Positions 1 to 7,392 of a stretch of DNA of 64,000 nt are shown here, piece by piece; positions within the stretch are counted from its first letter, which is position 1; each line of letters starts with the position of its first letter. The notes beneath the pieces were generated by a model. It did no database searches. It was not told where the DNA came from and was given only the letters and a program-made list of their open reading frames with translations. The stretch comes from Motilibacter rhizosphaerae (GTDB taxonomy: Bacteria > Actinomycetota > Actinomycetes > Motilibacterales > Motilibacteraceae). The stretch covers positions 186,001-250,000 of the forward strand of contig NZ_SGXD01000001.1 in the NCBI RefSeq assembly GCF_004216915.1, given 5' to 3'. A program made the position numbers and the translations under genes.

Positions 1-1343
1 CGGCGCTGAGGTACGGCGTGCTCGCCCTCGGCGACTCGTCCTACGCGGACTTCTGCGGCTTCGGCCGCCGCGTCGACGAGCGGCTCGGCGCCCTCGGTGC
101 GACCCGGCTCGTGCCGAGGGTCGACTGCGAGCCGGACTACGAGGAGAGCGCCCTCGGCTGGCTCGAGTCCGTCACGGCGGCCCTGCGGACGACCGCGGCC
201 GTCCCGGCTCCGCGGCGCAGCGGCCCGACCAAGGCGCACCCGCACCTCGCCCGCCTCGCCGGCAACCGGCTGCTCAGCGCTCCCGGCTCCGGGAAGGAGG
301 TGCGCGAGTTCACCTTCGCCGTGGACCCGGCCGAGCTGGCCTACGAGCCGGGGGACGCGCTCGGCGTGTGGCCGACGAACTGCCCGTCGCTCGTCGACGA
401 GTGGCTTCGCGTGACCGGGCTACGCGCGGACGCGGAGGTCCTGCTCGACGGGCTGGACCCGCTGCCGTTCGCCGAGGCGCTGCGACACCACCTCGACATC
501 ACCCGCATCTCGCCCGACCTGCTGCGGGCCGTCGCGGCGGCCACCGAGGACCGCGAGCTGAAGCGGCTGCTGCGCCCGGACAACCGCAACGAGCTCGAGA
601 AGTGGCTGTGGGGACGGCAGAGCGCGGACCTCCTCGCGGAGTTCCCGGTCCGGATGAGCGCGCAGGAGTGGACCGAGCTGCTGAAGCGGCTGCAGCCTCG
701 GCTGTTCTCGATCTCGTCCACCCCGCTGAGCGACCCGGGCCAGGTGCGGCTCACGGTCTCGGTCGTGCGCTACGAGAGCCCGGCAGGAGCGGTACGCAAG
801 GGCGTCGCCTCGACGTTCCTCGCGGACGCGGCGCCCGACGCCGAGGTCCGGGTCTTCGTGCAGCGTACGCAGCACTTCCGCCCGCCGGCCGACGCCTCCA
901 CGCCCGCGATCATGGTCGGGCCCGGCACCGGTGTCGCGCCGTTCCTCGGCTTCCTCCAGCACAGGCGTGCCCTGGCGCACACGGCGCCGAACTGGCTGTT
1001 CTTCGGCGAGCAGCACGCGTCGACCGACCACTACTACCGCGACGAGCTCGACGAGCTGCACCGCGACGGGACGCTGTCGCGGCTGGACCTCGCCTTCTCG
1101 CGGGACCAGCGCGACAAGGTCTACGTGCAGGACCGGCTGCGCGAGCACGGCTCGCAGGTCTGGTCGTGGCTGCAGGAGGGCGCGTCCTTCTTCGTCTGCG
1201 GCGACGCGTCCCGCATGGCCCGCGACGTGGACCGCGCGCTGGTCGAGATCGCCCGGCTGCACGGCCGGCTCGACGAGGAGGCGGCCACCGCGTACGTCAA
1301 GGGGCTGGCGGCGGAGAAGCGGTACGTCCGCGACGTCTACTGA
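1..1343 (+). CDS. CysJ-like flavoprotein reductase, C-terminal part (5' end cut by window)
   Basis: The reading frame is open from the first bases of the window, and residues before the first in-frame GTG (18) still match the end of a flavodoxin domain ([20 protein letters not shown]), so the gene starts upstream. After it come an FAD-binding domain ([20 protein letters not shown]) and an NADPH-binding domain ([32 protein letters not shown]), ending in the typical VRDVY tail. Such proteins pass electrons from NADPH through FAD and FMN to sulfite reductase or to a molybdenum nitrate reductase. The adjacent molybdate uptake genes make a nitrate-reductase role, possibly as the tail of a fused polypeptide, plausible; this is inference because the partner domain lies outside the window. 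A perfect 23-bp inverted repeat follows the stop codon. Confidence 0.85.
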   Translation, partial: ALRYGVLALGDSSYADFCGFGRRVDERLGALGATRLVPRVDCEPDYEESALGWLESVTAALRTTAAVPAPRRSGPTKAHPHLARLAGNRLLSAPGSGKEVREFTFAVDPAELAYEPGDALGVWPTNCPSLVDEWLRVTGLRADAEVLLDGLDPLPFAEALRHHLDITRISPDLLRAVAAATEDRELKRLLRPDNRNELEKWLWGRQSADLLAEFPVRMSAQEWTELLKRLQPRLFSISSTPLSDPGQVRLTVSVVRYESPAGAVRKGVASTFLADAAPDAEVRVFVQRTQHFRPPADASTPAIMVGPGTGVAPFLGFLQHRRALAHTAPNWLFFGEQHASTDHYYRDELDELHRDGTLSRLDLAFSRDQRDKVYVQDRLREHGSQVWSWLQEGASFFVCGDASRMARDVDRALVEIARLHGRLDEEAATAYVKGLAAEKRYVRDVY

Positions 1344-1344
1344 C

Positions 1345-1401
1345 CCCAACGTTGTGGCCCTGGTTCGGGACCATGGCGCGAACCAGGGCCACAACGTTGG
1401 G
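1345..1401. terminator. Perfect 23-bp inverted repeat after the flavoprotein gene
   Basis: Arms at 1345-1367 and 1379-1401 are exact reverse complements around an 11-nt loop; the left arm begins CCCAACGTTGTGG. It starts one base after the stop codon and could act as a terminator, although no T-run follows. Its length and perfection also fit a dispersed intergenic palindrome. It ends about 50 bp before the next promoter. Confidence 0.6.
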
Positions 1402-1452
1402 TACTGGGGCGCAGGTGCGGCTGATCCTTCGGACAGAGGCCGCAGGTGCGGC

Positions 1453-1458
1453 TAGGAT
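1453..1458 (+). promoter_or_regulatory. -10 hexamer TAGGAT, leaderless promoter of the HTH-Mop gene
   Basis: TAGGAT ends 6 nt before the GTG at 1465, so transcription should begin at or next to the start codon. No ribosome-binding site is visible. Confidence 0.6.
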
Positions 1459-1464
1459 CGGCGC

Positions 1465-1869
1465 GTGCCGACGTACCGGATGAGGGAGGCCGCCGAGCTG
1501 CTCGGCGTGTCCGACGACACCGTGCGCCGCTGGGCCGACTCGGGGCGGCTGCCCACCCATGACGAGGGCGGCCGCCGCGTCGTCGAGGGCACGGAGCTGG
1601 CGCGCGTCGCCTCGGAGCTGGGCGGGGGCTCCGAGTCGGGCGCGCCGCGGCCGATCGTCGCCGAGTCGGCGCGCAACCGCTTCACCGGCCTCGTGACCCG
1701 CGTCGTCCGCGACACGGTCATGGCCCAGGTCGAGATCCAGAGCGGACCGCACCGGCTCGTCTCGCTGATGAGCCGCGAGGCCGCCGACGAGCTCGGGCTC
1801 GAGCCCGGCGTGCTGGCCGTCGCCGCCGTCAAGTCCACCAACGTCGTCGTGGAGATCCCCGCCAGATGA
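1465..1869 (+). CDS. HTH-Mop (TOBE) molybdate-responsive regulator
   Basis: This 134-residue protein has an excisionase/MerR-like helix-turn-helix at the N-terminus (TYRMREAAELLGVSDDTVRRW, about residues 2-35). A single Mop/TOBE molybdate-binding domain follows at about residues 65-132 (RNRFTGLVTRVVRDTVMAQVEIQ and KSTNVVVEI). Mop domains bind molybdate or molybdopterin. The gene leads directly into modABC and overlaps modA at ATGA, so it probably senses molybdate and controls this operon, including itself. It is not a classical ModE, which has a winged HTH and two Mop domains. GTG start chosen from the leaderless -10 spacing. The regulatory role is inferred. Confidence 0.8.
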   Translation: MPTYRMREAAELLGVSDDTVRRWADSGRLPTHDEGGRRVVEGTELARVASELGGGSESGAPRPIVAESARNRFTGLVTRVVRDTVMAQVEIQSGPHRLVSLMSREAADELGLEPGVLAVAAVKSTNVVVEIPAR

Positions 1870-2660
1870 AGCGCGCCGTCCTCGTCCTCGCCTCGGCCGC
1901 GGTGCTCGCGGGCTGCGGCTCGTCCTCGGGCTCCCCGTCGTCCGCCCCCGCGCCCACCGGAGCGGGCAGCGCGGCGTCGGGGAAGGTGGCCGGCCGCATC
2001 ACGGTGCTCGCTGCGGCCTCCCTCAAGGAGTCGTTCACCGCACTGGGCAAGCAGTTCGAGGCCGCCAACCCCGGCACGAAGGTCGTCTTCTCCTTCGGCG
2101 CGAGCTCGGACCTCGCCGCGCAGGTCACGAACGGCGCCCCCGCCGACGTCTTCGCCTCGGCCAGTGCCAAGACCATGGACACCGTGGTCAAGGCCGGGAA
2201 GGCGACGTCACCGGAGGACTTCGCGACCAACTCGATGGAGATCGCCGTGCCGAGGGACAATCCTGCGCACGTGAAGACCGTCGCTGACCTGGCCAGGGCC
2301 GGAGTGAAGGTCGCCCTCTGCCAGGCCCAGGTGCCGTGCGGCGCGACGGCTGCGAAGGTCTTCACCAACGCCAAGGTGACGGTGGAGCCGGTGACGCTCG
2401 AGGCGGACGTCAAGGCGACGCTGACGAAGGTCTCGCTCGGCGAGGTCGATGCCGGCGTCGTCTACGTCACCGACGTCAAGGCCGCGGGCACCAAGGTGCT
2501 CGGCGTGCCGATCCCGGCCGCGACCAACGCGAGCACGGCGTACCCCCTCGCCGTGCTGAAGGGCGCGAAGAACCCCGGCACGGCCAAGGCCTTCGAGGAC
2601 TTCGTGCTCTCCGACGCCGGGCAGCAGGTGCTGGCGGCGGCGGGGTTCGAGAAGCCCTAG
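1866..2660 (+). CDS. modA: Molybdate ABC transporter substrate-binding lipoprotein
   Basis: A 264-residue lipoprotein with a type II signal peptide; the lipobox LAGC puts the lipidated cysteine at residue 17. It has the ModA fold signature: ITVLAAASLKESF near the start of the mature protein, FSFGASSDLAAQV and GAPADVFASA, then the late DAGVVYVTD segment. It captures molybdate (or tungstate) outside the cell for ModBC. The ATG at 1866 overlaps the preceding stop codon, and modB starts 3 bp after its stop, so the genes form one operon. Confidence 0.93.
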   Translation: MKRAVLVLASAAVLAGCGSSSGSPSSAPAPTGAGSAASGKVAGRITVLAAASLKESFTALGKQFEAANPGTKVVFSFGASSDLAAQVTNGAPADVFASASAKTMDTVVKAGKATSPEDFATNSMEIAVPRDNPAHVKTVADLARAGVKVALCQAQVPCGATAAKVFTNAKVTVEPVTLEADVKATLTKVSLGEVDAGVVYVTDVKAAGTKVLGVPIPAATNASTAYPLAVLKGAKNPGTAKAFEDFVLSDAGQQVLAAAGFEKP

Positions 2661-2663
2661 CCG

Positions 2664-3464
2664 GTGCGCCGGCGCTCCAGCGCGGGTACGCCGTGGCCCG
2701 TCGGGCTGCTGGCGCTGGTAGCCGTCGCGTTCCTCCTGCTGCCGCTGGTGGGGCTGGTCGTCCGAGCACCGTGGACGCGGCTCGGCCCGGCGCTCACCGA
2801 CGCGCAGGCCCTCCCCGCGCTGCGGCTCTCCCTCGAGACGGCGACGCTCGCCACCGCCGTCTGCCTCGTGCTCGGCGTGCCGCTCGCCTGGGTGCTCGCT
2901 CGCGTCCGCGTCCCCGGCCTGCGGGTGCTGCGCGCGCTCGTGCTGCTGCCGCTCGTGCTCCCGCCGGTGGTCGGGGGCGTCGCCCTGCTGCTGGCCTTCG
3001 GCCGCCGGGGGGTCGTGGGCCGCGGGCTCGACGCGTGGTTCGGGCTGACCCTGCCCTTCACCACGGCGGGAGCCGTCCTCGCCGAGGCCTTCGTGGCCCT
3101 GCCGTTCCTCGTGGTCACGGTCGAGGGAGCGCTGCGGAGCAGCGACCAGCGGCTCGAGGAGGCGGCCCGTACGCTCGGCGCCTCGCGCCTCACCGTCCTG
3201 CGCCGGGTGACCCTGCCCCTCGTCGCCCCGTCCGTCGTCGCCGGCACGGTGCTGTGCTGGGCGCGGGCACTGGGGGAGTTCGGCGCGACCATCACGTTCG
3301 CCGGCAACTTCCCGGGGCGCACCCAGACGATGCCGCTCGCGGTCTACCTCGCGCTGGAGAGCGACCCCGACGCGGCCGTCGCGCTGAGCCTCGTGCTGCT
3401 CGCCGTCTCCGTCGCCGTGCTCGCGCTGCTGCGCGACCGCTGGCTGCGGCCGGGCGCGACGTGA
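2664..3464 (+). CDS. modB: Molybdate ABC transporter permease
   Basis: A 266-residue integral membrane protein with about six hydrophobic segments. The permease coupling loop (EAARTLGASRLTVLRRVTLP) sits at about residues 168-188, followed by the ALGEFGATITFAGN motif typical of ModB/CysT permeases. It forms the channel for molybdate delivered by ModA and is powered by ModC. Start is GTG at 2664, and the stop overlaps the modC start. Confidence 0.92.
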   Translation: MRRRSSAGTPWPVGLLALVAVAFLLLPLVGLVVRAPWTRLGPALTDAQALPALRLSLETATLATAVCLVLGVPLAWVLARVRVPGLRVLRALVLLPLVLPPVVGGVALLLAFGRRGVVGRGLDAWFGLTLPFTTAGAVLAEAFVALPFLVVTVEGALRSSDQRLEEAARTLGASRLTVLRRVTLPLVAPSVVAGTVLCWARALGEFGATITFAGNFPGRTQTMPLAVYLALESDPDAAVALSLVLLAVSVAVLALLRDRWLRPGAT

Positions 3465-4522
3465 AGGGCCTCGCCGCCAAGGTCTCCGCGGAGCGCGGGG
3501 AGTTCCGCCTCGACGTCGACCTGTCCGTCGCACCGGGCGAGGTGCTCGCGGTGCTCGGCCCCAACGGCGCGGGCAAGACCACGCTGCTGCGCACGCTCTG
3601 CGGCCTCGACCCCCTGCGAGCAGGGCGGATCGAGCTGCGCGGCCGACTGCTCGACGATGGGCGCACGTCGCTCGCCCCCGAGCACCGGCGGGTGGGCGTC
3701 GTCTTCCAGGACTACCGGCTCTTCCCGCACCTCTCGGTCCGCGACAACGTGGCGTTCGGCCGGCGCAGCAGCGGTTCGTCACGTCACGAGGCTGCCCACA
3801 GCGCGCAGCACTGGCTGGAGCGCCTCGGCATCGCCGACCTCGCGGACCGGCGGCCCGGGGCGCTGTCGGGCGGGCAGGCCCAGCGCGTCGCGCTCGCCCG
3901 CGCGCTGGCCGGCGCACCCGACCTGCTCCTGCTCGACGAGCCGCTCGCCGCGCTCGACGCCGAGACCCGCCACGGCGTACGCGGTCAGCTGGCCGCGCAC
4001 CTGCGGGACCCGGCGCGCCCCGCTCTGCTCGTCACCCACGACCCGCTCGAGGCCATGGTGCTCGGCGACCGGCTGCTCGTGCTCGAGGGCGGCCGGGCCA
4101 CGCAGACCGGGCGCCCGGCGGAGGTCGCGCGGCGGCCCGCCACCGCGTACGTCGCTCGGCTGCTGGGGCTCAACCTCTACGCGGGCACCGTGACCGCGGA
4201 CGGCGTCGAGCTCGACGGCGGCGGGGTCCTGCACGCCGCCGGCTCCCCCGACCCCGGTACGCCCGCGCTCGTCGCGCTGCGGCCCAGCTCGGTGACCGTG
4301 TCGACGGAGCGGCCGAGCGGCACGAGCACGCGCAACGTCTGGCCCGCGGTCGTCGCCGGGATGGAGCTGCTGCACGACCGGGTCCGGCTCTCCGCCGAGG
4401 GCGCGCCGAGCGCGCTCGTCGACCTGACGCCGGGCGCGGTCGCCGAGCTGGGACTCCGGCCGGGTGCGGAGGTGTGGCTGTCAGCGAAGGCGACCGAGGT
4501 CGAGGCGTACCCCCGCGGGTGA
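3461..4522 (+). CDS. modC: Molybdate ABC transporter ATP-binding protein
   Basis: A 353-residue ATPase. Walker A GPNGAGKTT is at residues 33-41, the signature LSGGQ at 135-139 and Walker B LLLLDEP at 155-161, with the switch histidine in VTHD. A C-terminal Mop/TOBE domain (about 290-350) is typical of ModC and allows molybdate feedback. The GTG start at 3461 overlaps the modB stop in a GTGA; the open frame extends much further upstream, but that part is antisense-quality sequence over modA/modB. It drives molybdate import for the molybdenum enzymes encoded nearby. Confidence 0.92.
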   Translation: MKGLAAKVSAERGEFRLDVDLSVAPGEVLAVLGPNGAGKTTLLRTLCGLDPLRAGRIELRGRLLDDGRTSLAPEHRRVGVVFQDYRLFPHLSVRDNVAFGRRSSGSSRHEAAHSAQHWLERLGIADLADRRPGALSGGQAQRVALARALAGAPDLLLLDEPLAALDAETRHGVRGQLAAHLRDPARPALLVTHDPLEAMVLGDRLLVLEGGRATQTGRPAEVARRPATAYVARLLGLNLYAGTVTADGVELDGGGVLHAAGSPDPGTPALVALRPSSVTVSTERPSGTSTRNVWPAVVAGMELLHDRVRLSAEGAPSALVDLTPGAVAELGLRPGAEVWLSAKATEVEAYPRG

Positions 4523-4539
4523 CGTGCCACAGTGGCGGC

Positions 4540-5697
4540 ATGCACGCACCCGCGCGCCGCGTCCAGGGGCTCGGCACGACGATCTTCGCCGAGATGACCG
4601 CGCTGGCGGTCGAGACCGGCTCGGTCAACCTCGGGCAGGGCTTCCCCGACACCGACGGACCGGTGGAGATGGTGGCGGCCGCGGCGGAAGCGCTGCAGGG
4701 CGGCCAGAACCAGTACCCGCCCGGGCCCGGGATCCTGCCCCTGCGCGAGGCCGTGGCCGAGCACCAGCAGCGCTGCTACGGGCTGGTCTGGGACCCCGCC
4801 GACGAGGTGCTCATCACCACCGGGGCGACGGAGGCGGTGGCGGCCGCGCTGCTGGCCTTCGTCGAGCCGGGTGACGAGGTGGTCGCGCTCGAGCCGTTCT
4901 ACGACTCCTACGCGGCCTGCGTCCAGCTGGCCGGCGGCCGGCTCGTCCCCGTGACGCTGCGGGCGCCGGACTTCCGGCTCGATGTCGACGCACTCCGGAC
5001 GGCGGTGACCGAGAAGACCAAGCTGCTGCTGGTGAACTCCCCGCACAACCCCACGGGCACGGTGCTGACGCGCGCGGAGCTCGAGGCGGTCGCCGCGCTG
5101 GCCGTGGAGCGCGACCTGCTCGTCGTCACCGACGAGGTCTACGAGCACCTCGTCTACGACGACGCGGAGCACGTGCCGCTGGCGACGCTGCCCGGCATGC
5201 GCGAGCGAACGGTGTCGATCTCCAGCGCGGGCAAGACGTTCTCCTTCACCGGCTGGAAGATCGGCTGGGTGACCGCGGCCCCCGAGCTCGTCGCGGCGGT
5301 CCGGTCCGCGAAGCAGTTCCTCACCTACGTCTCCGGCGCGCCCTTCCAGCCCGCCGTCGCGACCGGGCTCAGGCTCGGCAGCGCTCCGCTGGAGCAGGTG
5401 CGGCTGGACCTGCAGCGCAAGCGCGACCTGCTCTGCGACGGGCTGGAAGCGCTGGGGCTGCAGACGTTCCGCCCTCAGGGCACCTACTTCGCCACGACCG
5501 ACATCGCGGGTCTCGCGCTCGGCGACGGTGTGGAGTTCTGCCGCACGCTCCCGCGCAAGCTCGGCGTCGTCGCGATCCCCAGCAGCGTCTTCTACGCCGA
5601 GCCGGAGCGCGGGCGCACGCTGGTGCGCTGGGCGTTCTGCAAGCGCGACGAGGTGCTCGAGGAGGCGCTGCGGCGGTTGGCCCCGCTCGCCCCCTGA
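4540..5697 (+). CDS. PLP-dependent class I aminotransferase (DapC/kynurenine aminotransferase-like)
   Basis: A 385-residue fold-type I aminotransferase. Visible motifs are GQGFPDTDGP near the N-terminus, NSPHNPTGT, TDEVYEHLVYD and the PLP-binding lysine K232 in SSAGKTFSFTGWK. This branch includes actinobacterial enzymes annotated as N-succinyldiaminopimelate aminotransferase and kynurenine/glutamine transaminases; the substrate cannot be fixed by reading. The ATG at 4540 fits the family N-terminus better than the upstream in-frame GTG. A CACAGT hexamer 6 nt upstream hints at a leaderless start. It follows modC by 17 bp but is functionally unrelated to it. Confidence 0.85.
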   Translation: MHAPARRVQGLGTTIFAEMTALAVETGSVNLGQGFPDTDGPVEMVAAAAEALQGGQNQYPPGPGILPLREAVAEHQQRCYGLVWDPADEVLITTGATEAVAAALLAFVEPGDEVVALEPFYDSYAACVQLAGGRLVPVTLRAPDFRLDVDALRTAVTEKTKLLLVNSPHNPTGTVLTRAELEAVAALAVERDLLVVTDEVYEHLVYDDAEHVPLATLPGMRERTVSISSAGKTFSFTGWKIGWVTAAPELVAAVRSAKQFLTYVSGAPFQPAVATGLRLGSAPLEQVRLDLQRKRDLLCDGLEALGLQTFRPQGTYFATTDIAGLALGDGVEFCRTLPRKLGVVAIPSSVFYAEPERGRTLVRWAFCKRDEVLEEALRRLAPLAP

Positions 5698-5699
5698 AC

Positions 5700-5749
5700 C
5701 CCCGTGATCATGCACGTCCTGGGTGCCCGGGATGTGCATGATCACGGGG
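5700..5749. repeat. Palindromic CGTGATCATGCAC repeat pair between convergent genes
   Basis: Arms at 5700-5715 (CCCCGTGATCATGCAC) and 5734-5749 are exact reverse complements around an 18-nt loop. It lies between the convergent aminotransferase and rpsD genes, where it could act as a bidirectional terminator. It belongs to the repeat family also found at 10724-10933 and 56821-56861. Confidence 0.75.
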
Positions 5750-5762
5750 AGGGGTGGGAGGG

Positions 5763-6371
5763 TCAGCGGCTGTAGAACTCCACCACCAGCTGCTCCTCGC
5801 ACACGACGGGCACCTCGCGCCGCTCGGGCAGCCGGAGCAGCTGCGCGCGCAGGTCCGCGAGCTCGACGGCGAGGTACGCGCGGTCCTCCGCCGCCCGGTG
5901 CGCCCCCGCCGCGGCCTCGAGGAAGGGCGACTTGGTCCGGCTGCGCGGGGCCACGGCGACGACGTCACCCGGGCGTACGCGGTACGACGGCCGGTCCACG
6001 CGGCGCCCGTTGACGACGACGTGGCGGTGCACCACGGCCTGGCGCGCCTGGTAGATCGTCCGGGCGAAGCCCGCGCGCAGCACCACGGCGTCGAGCCGGC
6101 TCTCGAGGTCGGCCACGAGCAGCTCCCCGGTCTTGCCGGGGCGGCGCGTCGCGTCCTGGAACGCCCGCCGCAGTTGCGCCTCGCTGACGTCGTACTGCGC
6201 GCGCAGCCGCTGCTTCTCGAGCAGCCGGCGCTTGTAGTCCGACTGCTGCTTGCGGCTGCGGCCGTGCTGGCCGGGTGGGTACGGCCGGGCCTCCAGGTAC
6301 TTCTGGCACTTCGGCGTCAGCGCGATGCCGAGCGCGCGGGAGAGCTTGGCCTTGGGACGAGGGGTGTTCAC
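5763..6371 (-). CDS. rpsD: 30S ribosomal protein S4 (stand-alone, zinc-ligand-poor form)
   Basis: A 202-residue S4 protein with the conserved ARPYPPGQHGR motif, SDYKRRLLEKQRLRAQYDVSE, an S4 RNA-binding domain (about residues 90-150: SRLDAVVLRAGFARTIYQARQAVVH) and the VCEEQLVVEFYSR tail. S4 nucleates 30S assembly on 16S rRNA. The N-terminus has one cysteine only, so it is not the zinc-binding (C+) version. It stands alone, away from other ribosomal genes. GTG start at 6371 with a GGAGG site at 6376-6380. A DtxR/IdeR-like box lies 20 bp upstream, shared with the divergent DUF2470 gene; whether this is the only rpsD in the genome is unknown. Confidence 0.93.
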   Translation of the reverse strand: MNTPRPKAKLSRALGIALTPKCQKYLEARPYPPGQHGRSRKQQSDYKRRLLEKQRLRAQYDVSEAQLRRAFQDATRRPGKTGELLVADLESRLDAVVLRAGFARTIYQARQAVVHRHVVVNGRRVDRPSYRVRPGDVVAVAPRSRTKSPFLEAAAGAHRAAEDRAYLAVELADLRAQLLRLPERREVPVVCEEQLVVEFYSR

Positions 6372-6390
6372 AGGACCTCCGAGGAGCGAC

Positions 6391-6409
6391 TAAGGTCAGC
6401 CTAACCTAA
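6391..6409. promoter_or_regulatory. Putative DtxR/IdeR iron box
   Basis: The 19 bp TAAGGTCAGCCTAACCTAA match the palindromic iron-box consensus TTAGGTTAGCCTAACCTAA at 17 of 19 positions. The site sits in the 65-bp divergent region between rpsD and the DUF2470 gene and overlaps possible -10 hexamers in both directions (TAAGGT or TAACCT on +, TAGGTT or TAGGCT on -). Binding of an iron-loaded repressor here would repress both genes when iron is plentiful. The match is direct; the regulation is inferred. Confidence 0.65.
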
Positions 6410-6436
6410 CTGCTCCTCGACCTCCGGAGGACCCGC

Positions 6437-7129
6437 GTGACCCGCTCGCTCCCCCACCCGACCGTCGCCGAGGCGGCCCGCAGCGTCGTCGCCTCCGCCG
6501 CCAGCCTCACGCTGGTCACCTCCCACCACCGGGCGCACCTCGAGGGCCGCCACCTCGTCGACGCGCGCGGCGGGCTGCGGCTCAGCCTGCCCGCGGACAG
6601 CGCCGTCGCGACCGCGCTGCGCCTCGAGGAGGACCTCGTCGCCACCGTCGAGCTGACCGACGTGGCGCCCGTGGCCGTCCGCGACCGCGTGCGCGCGCGG
6701 CTCGCGCTTACCGGCTGGCTCGAGCTGCTGGACGACGACGGGACGGACACCACCGCGTACCTCGTGCCGGGGAGCGTCGACCTCGACACCTGCGGCCGGC
6801 GCCACGAGATCGACCCGGAGGAGTACGCCGTGGCCGACCCCGACCCGCTCACCGGCGTGGAGGCGGAGGTCCTCACCCACCTCGACGCCGAGCACCGCGC
6901 GGAGCTCGACGCCCTGCTCAGCAGCTGCGATCCCGCGCTCGACGGCGGCCGGCGCACCCGTCCGCTGCGGCTCGACCGGCACGGGCTCACCGTCCGCGTC
7001 GAGCGGGCGAGCGGCGAGTGCGACGTGCGCCTCGCGTTCCCGGCACCGGTCCGCACCGTGGCCGAGGTCGGCGAGGCGGTCCGCTGCCTCGGTCGGGCGG
7101 CAGCACCGCGGACGCGCCGGGGCGGCTGA
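6437..7129 (+). CDS. DUF2470 domain protein (HugZ-like, possible heme/iron role)
   Basis: A 230-residue protein. The N-terminal half resembles the split-barrel FMN-binding fold of pyridoxamine phosphate oxidase/HugZ proteins. The C-terminal part (about residues 140-218) is a DUF2470 domain (EAEVLTHLDAEHRAEL ... RLDRHGLTVRV ... VRLAFPAPV). DUF2470 forms the C-terminus of HugZ heme oxygenases and is often associated with iron acquisition genes. GTG start at 6437 with GGAGG at 6426-6430. The iron box 28 bp upstream supports expression during iron limitation. Catalytic activity cannot be deduced. Confidence 0.75.
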   Translation: MTRSLPHPTVAEAARSVVASAASLTLVTSHHRAHLEGRHLVDARGGLRLSLPADSAVATALRLEEDLVATVELTDVAPVAVRDRVRARLALTGWLELLDDDGTDTTAYLVPGSVDLDTCGRRHEIDPEEYAVADPDPLTGVEAEVLTHLDAEHRAELDALLSSCDPALDGGRRTRPLRLDRHGLTVRVERASGECDVRLAFPAPVRTVAEVGEAVRCLGRAAAPRTRRGG

Positions 7130-7167
7130 GCGTTTCAGCCCGCGAGGACCGGGGAACGCGCGGCCGC

Positions 7168-7392
7168 ATGGCAGAGTCGCCCCGCACCACCCGTACTCGC
7201 TCCTGGCCCCACTGGCTCCTCGTGCTCCCCCTGCTCGGCGTGCTGATCCCGCCGGTCTACGACGTCCGGCACCCCGAGATCGGCGGCGTCCCGTTCTTCT
7301 ACTGGTGGCAGCTGCTCTGGGTGCCGATCAGCATGGCGGTCACCGTCCTGGTCTCGCGCATGACCGACCCGCGCCCCGAGGGGGACCGGTGA
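7168..7392 (+). CDS. DUF3311 small membrane protein, partner of the downstream symporter
   Basis: A 74-residue protein with two hydrophobic segments (WLLVLPLLGVLIPPVYD and WWQLLWVPISMAVTVLVS), matching DUF3311. DUF3311 genes typically sit directly before a sodium:solute symporter gene, as here, where the stop overlaps the next GTG start in GTGA. It may be a small subunit or assembly partner of the permease. ATG at 7168 chosen because the earlier in-frame codons overlap the DUF2470 gene. Confidence 0.8.
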   Translation: MAESPRTTRTRSWPHWLLVLPLLGVLIPPVYDVRHPEIGGVPFFYWWQLLWVPISMAVTVLVSRMTDPRPEGDR

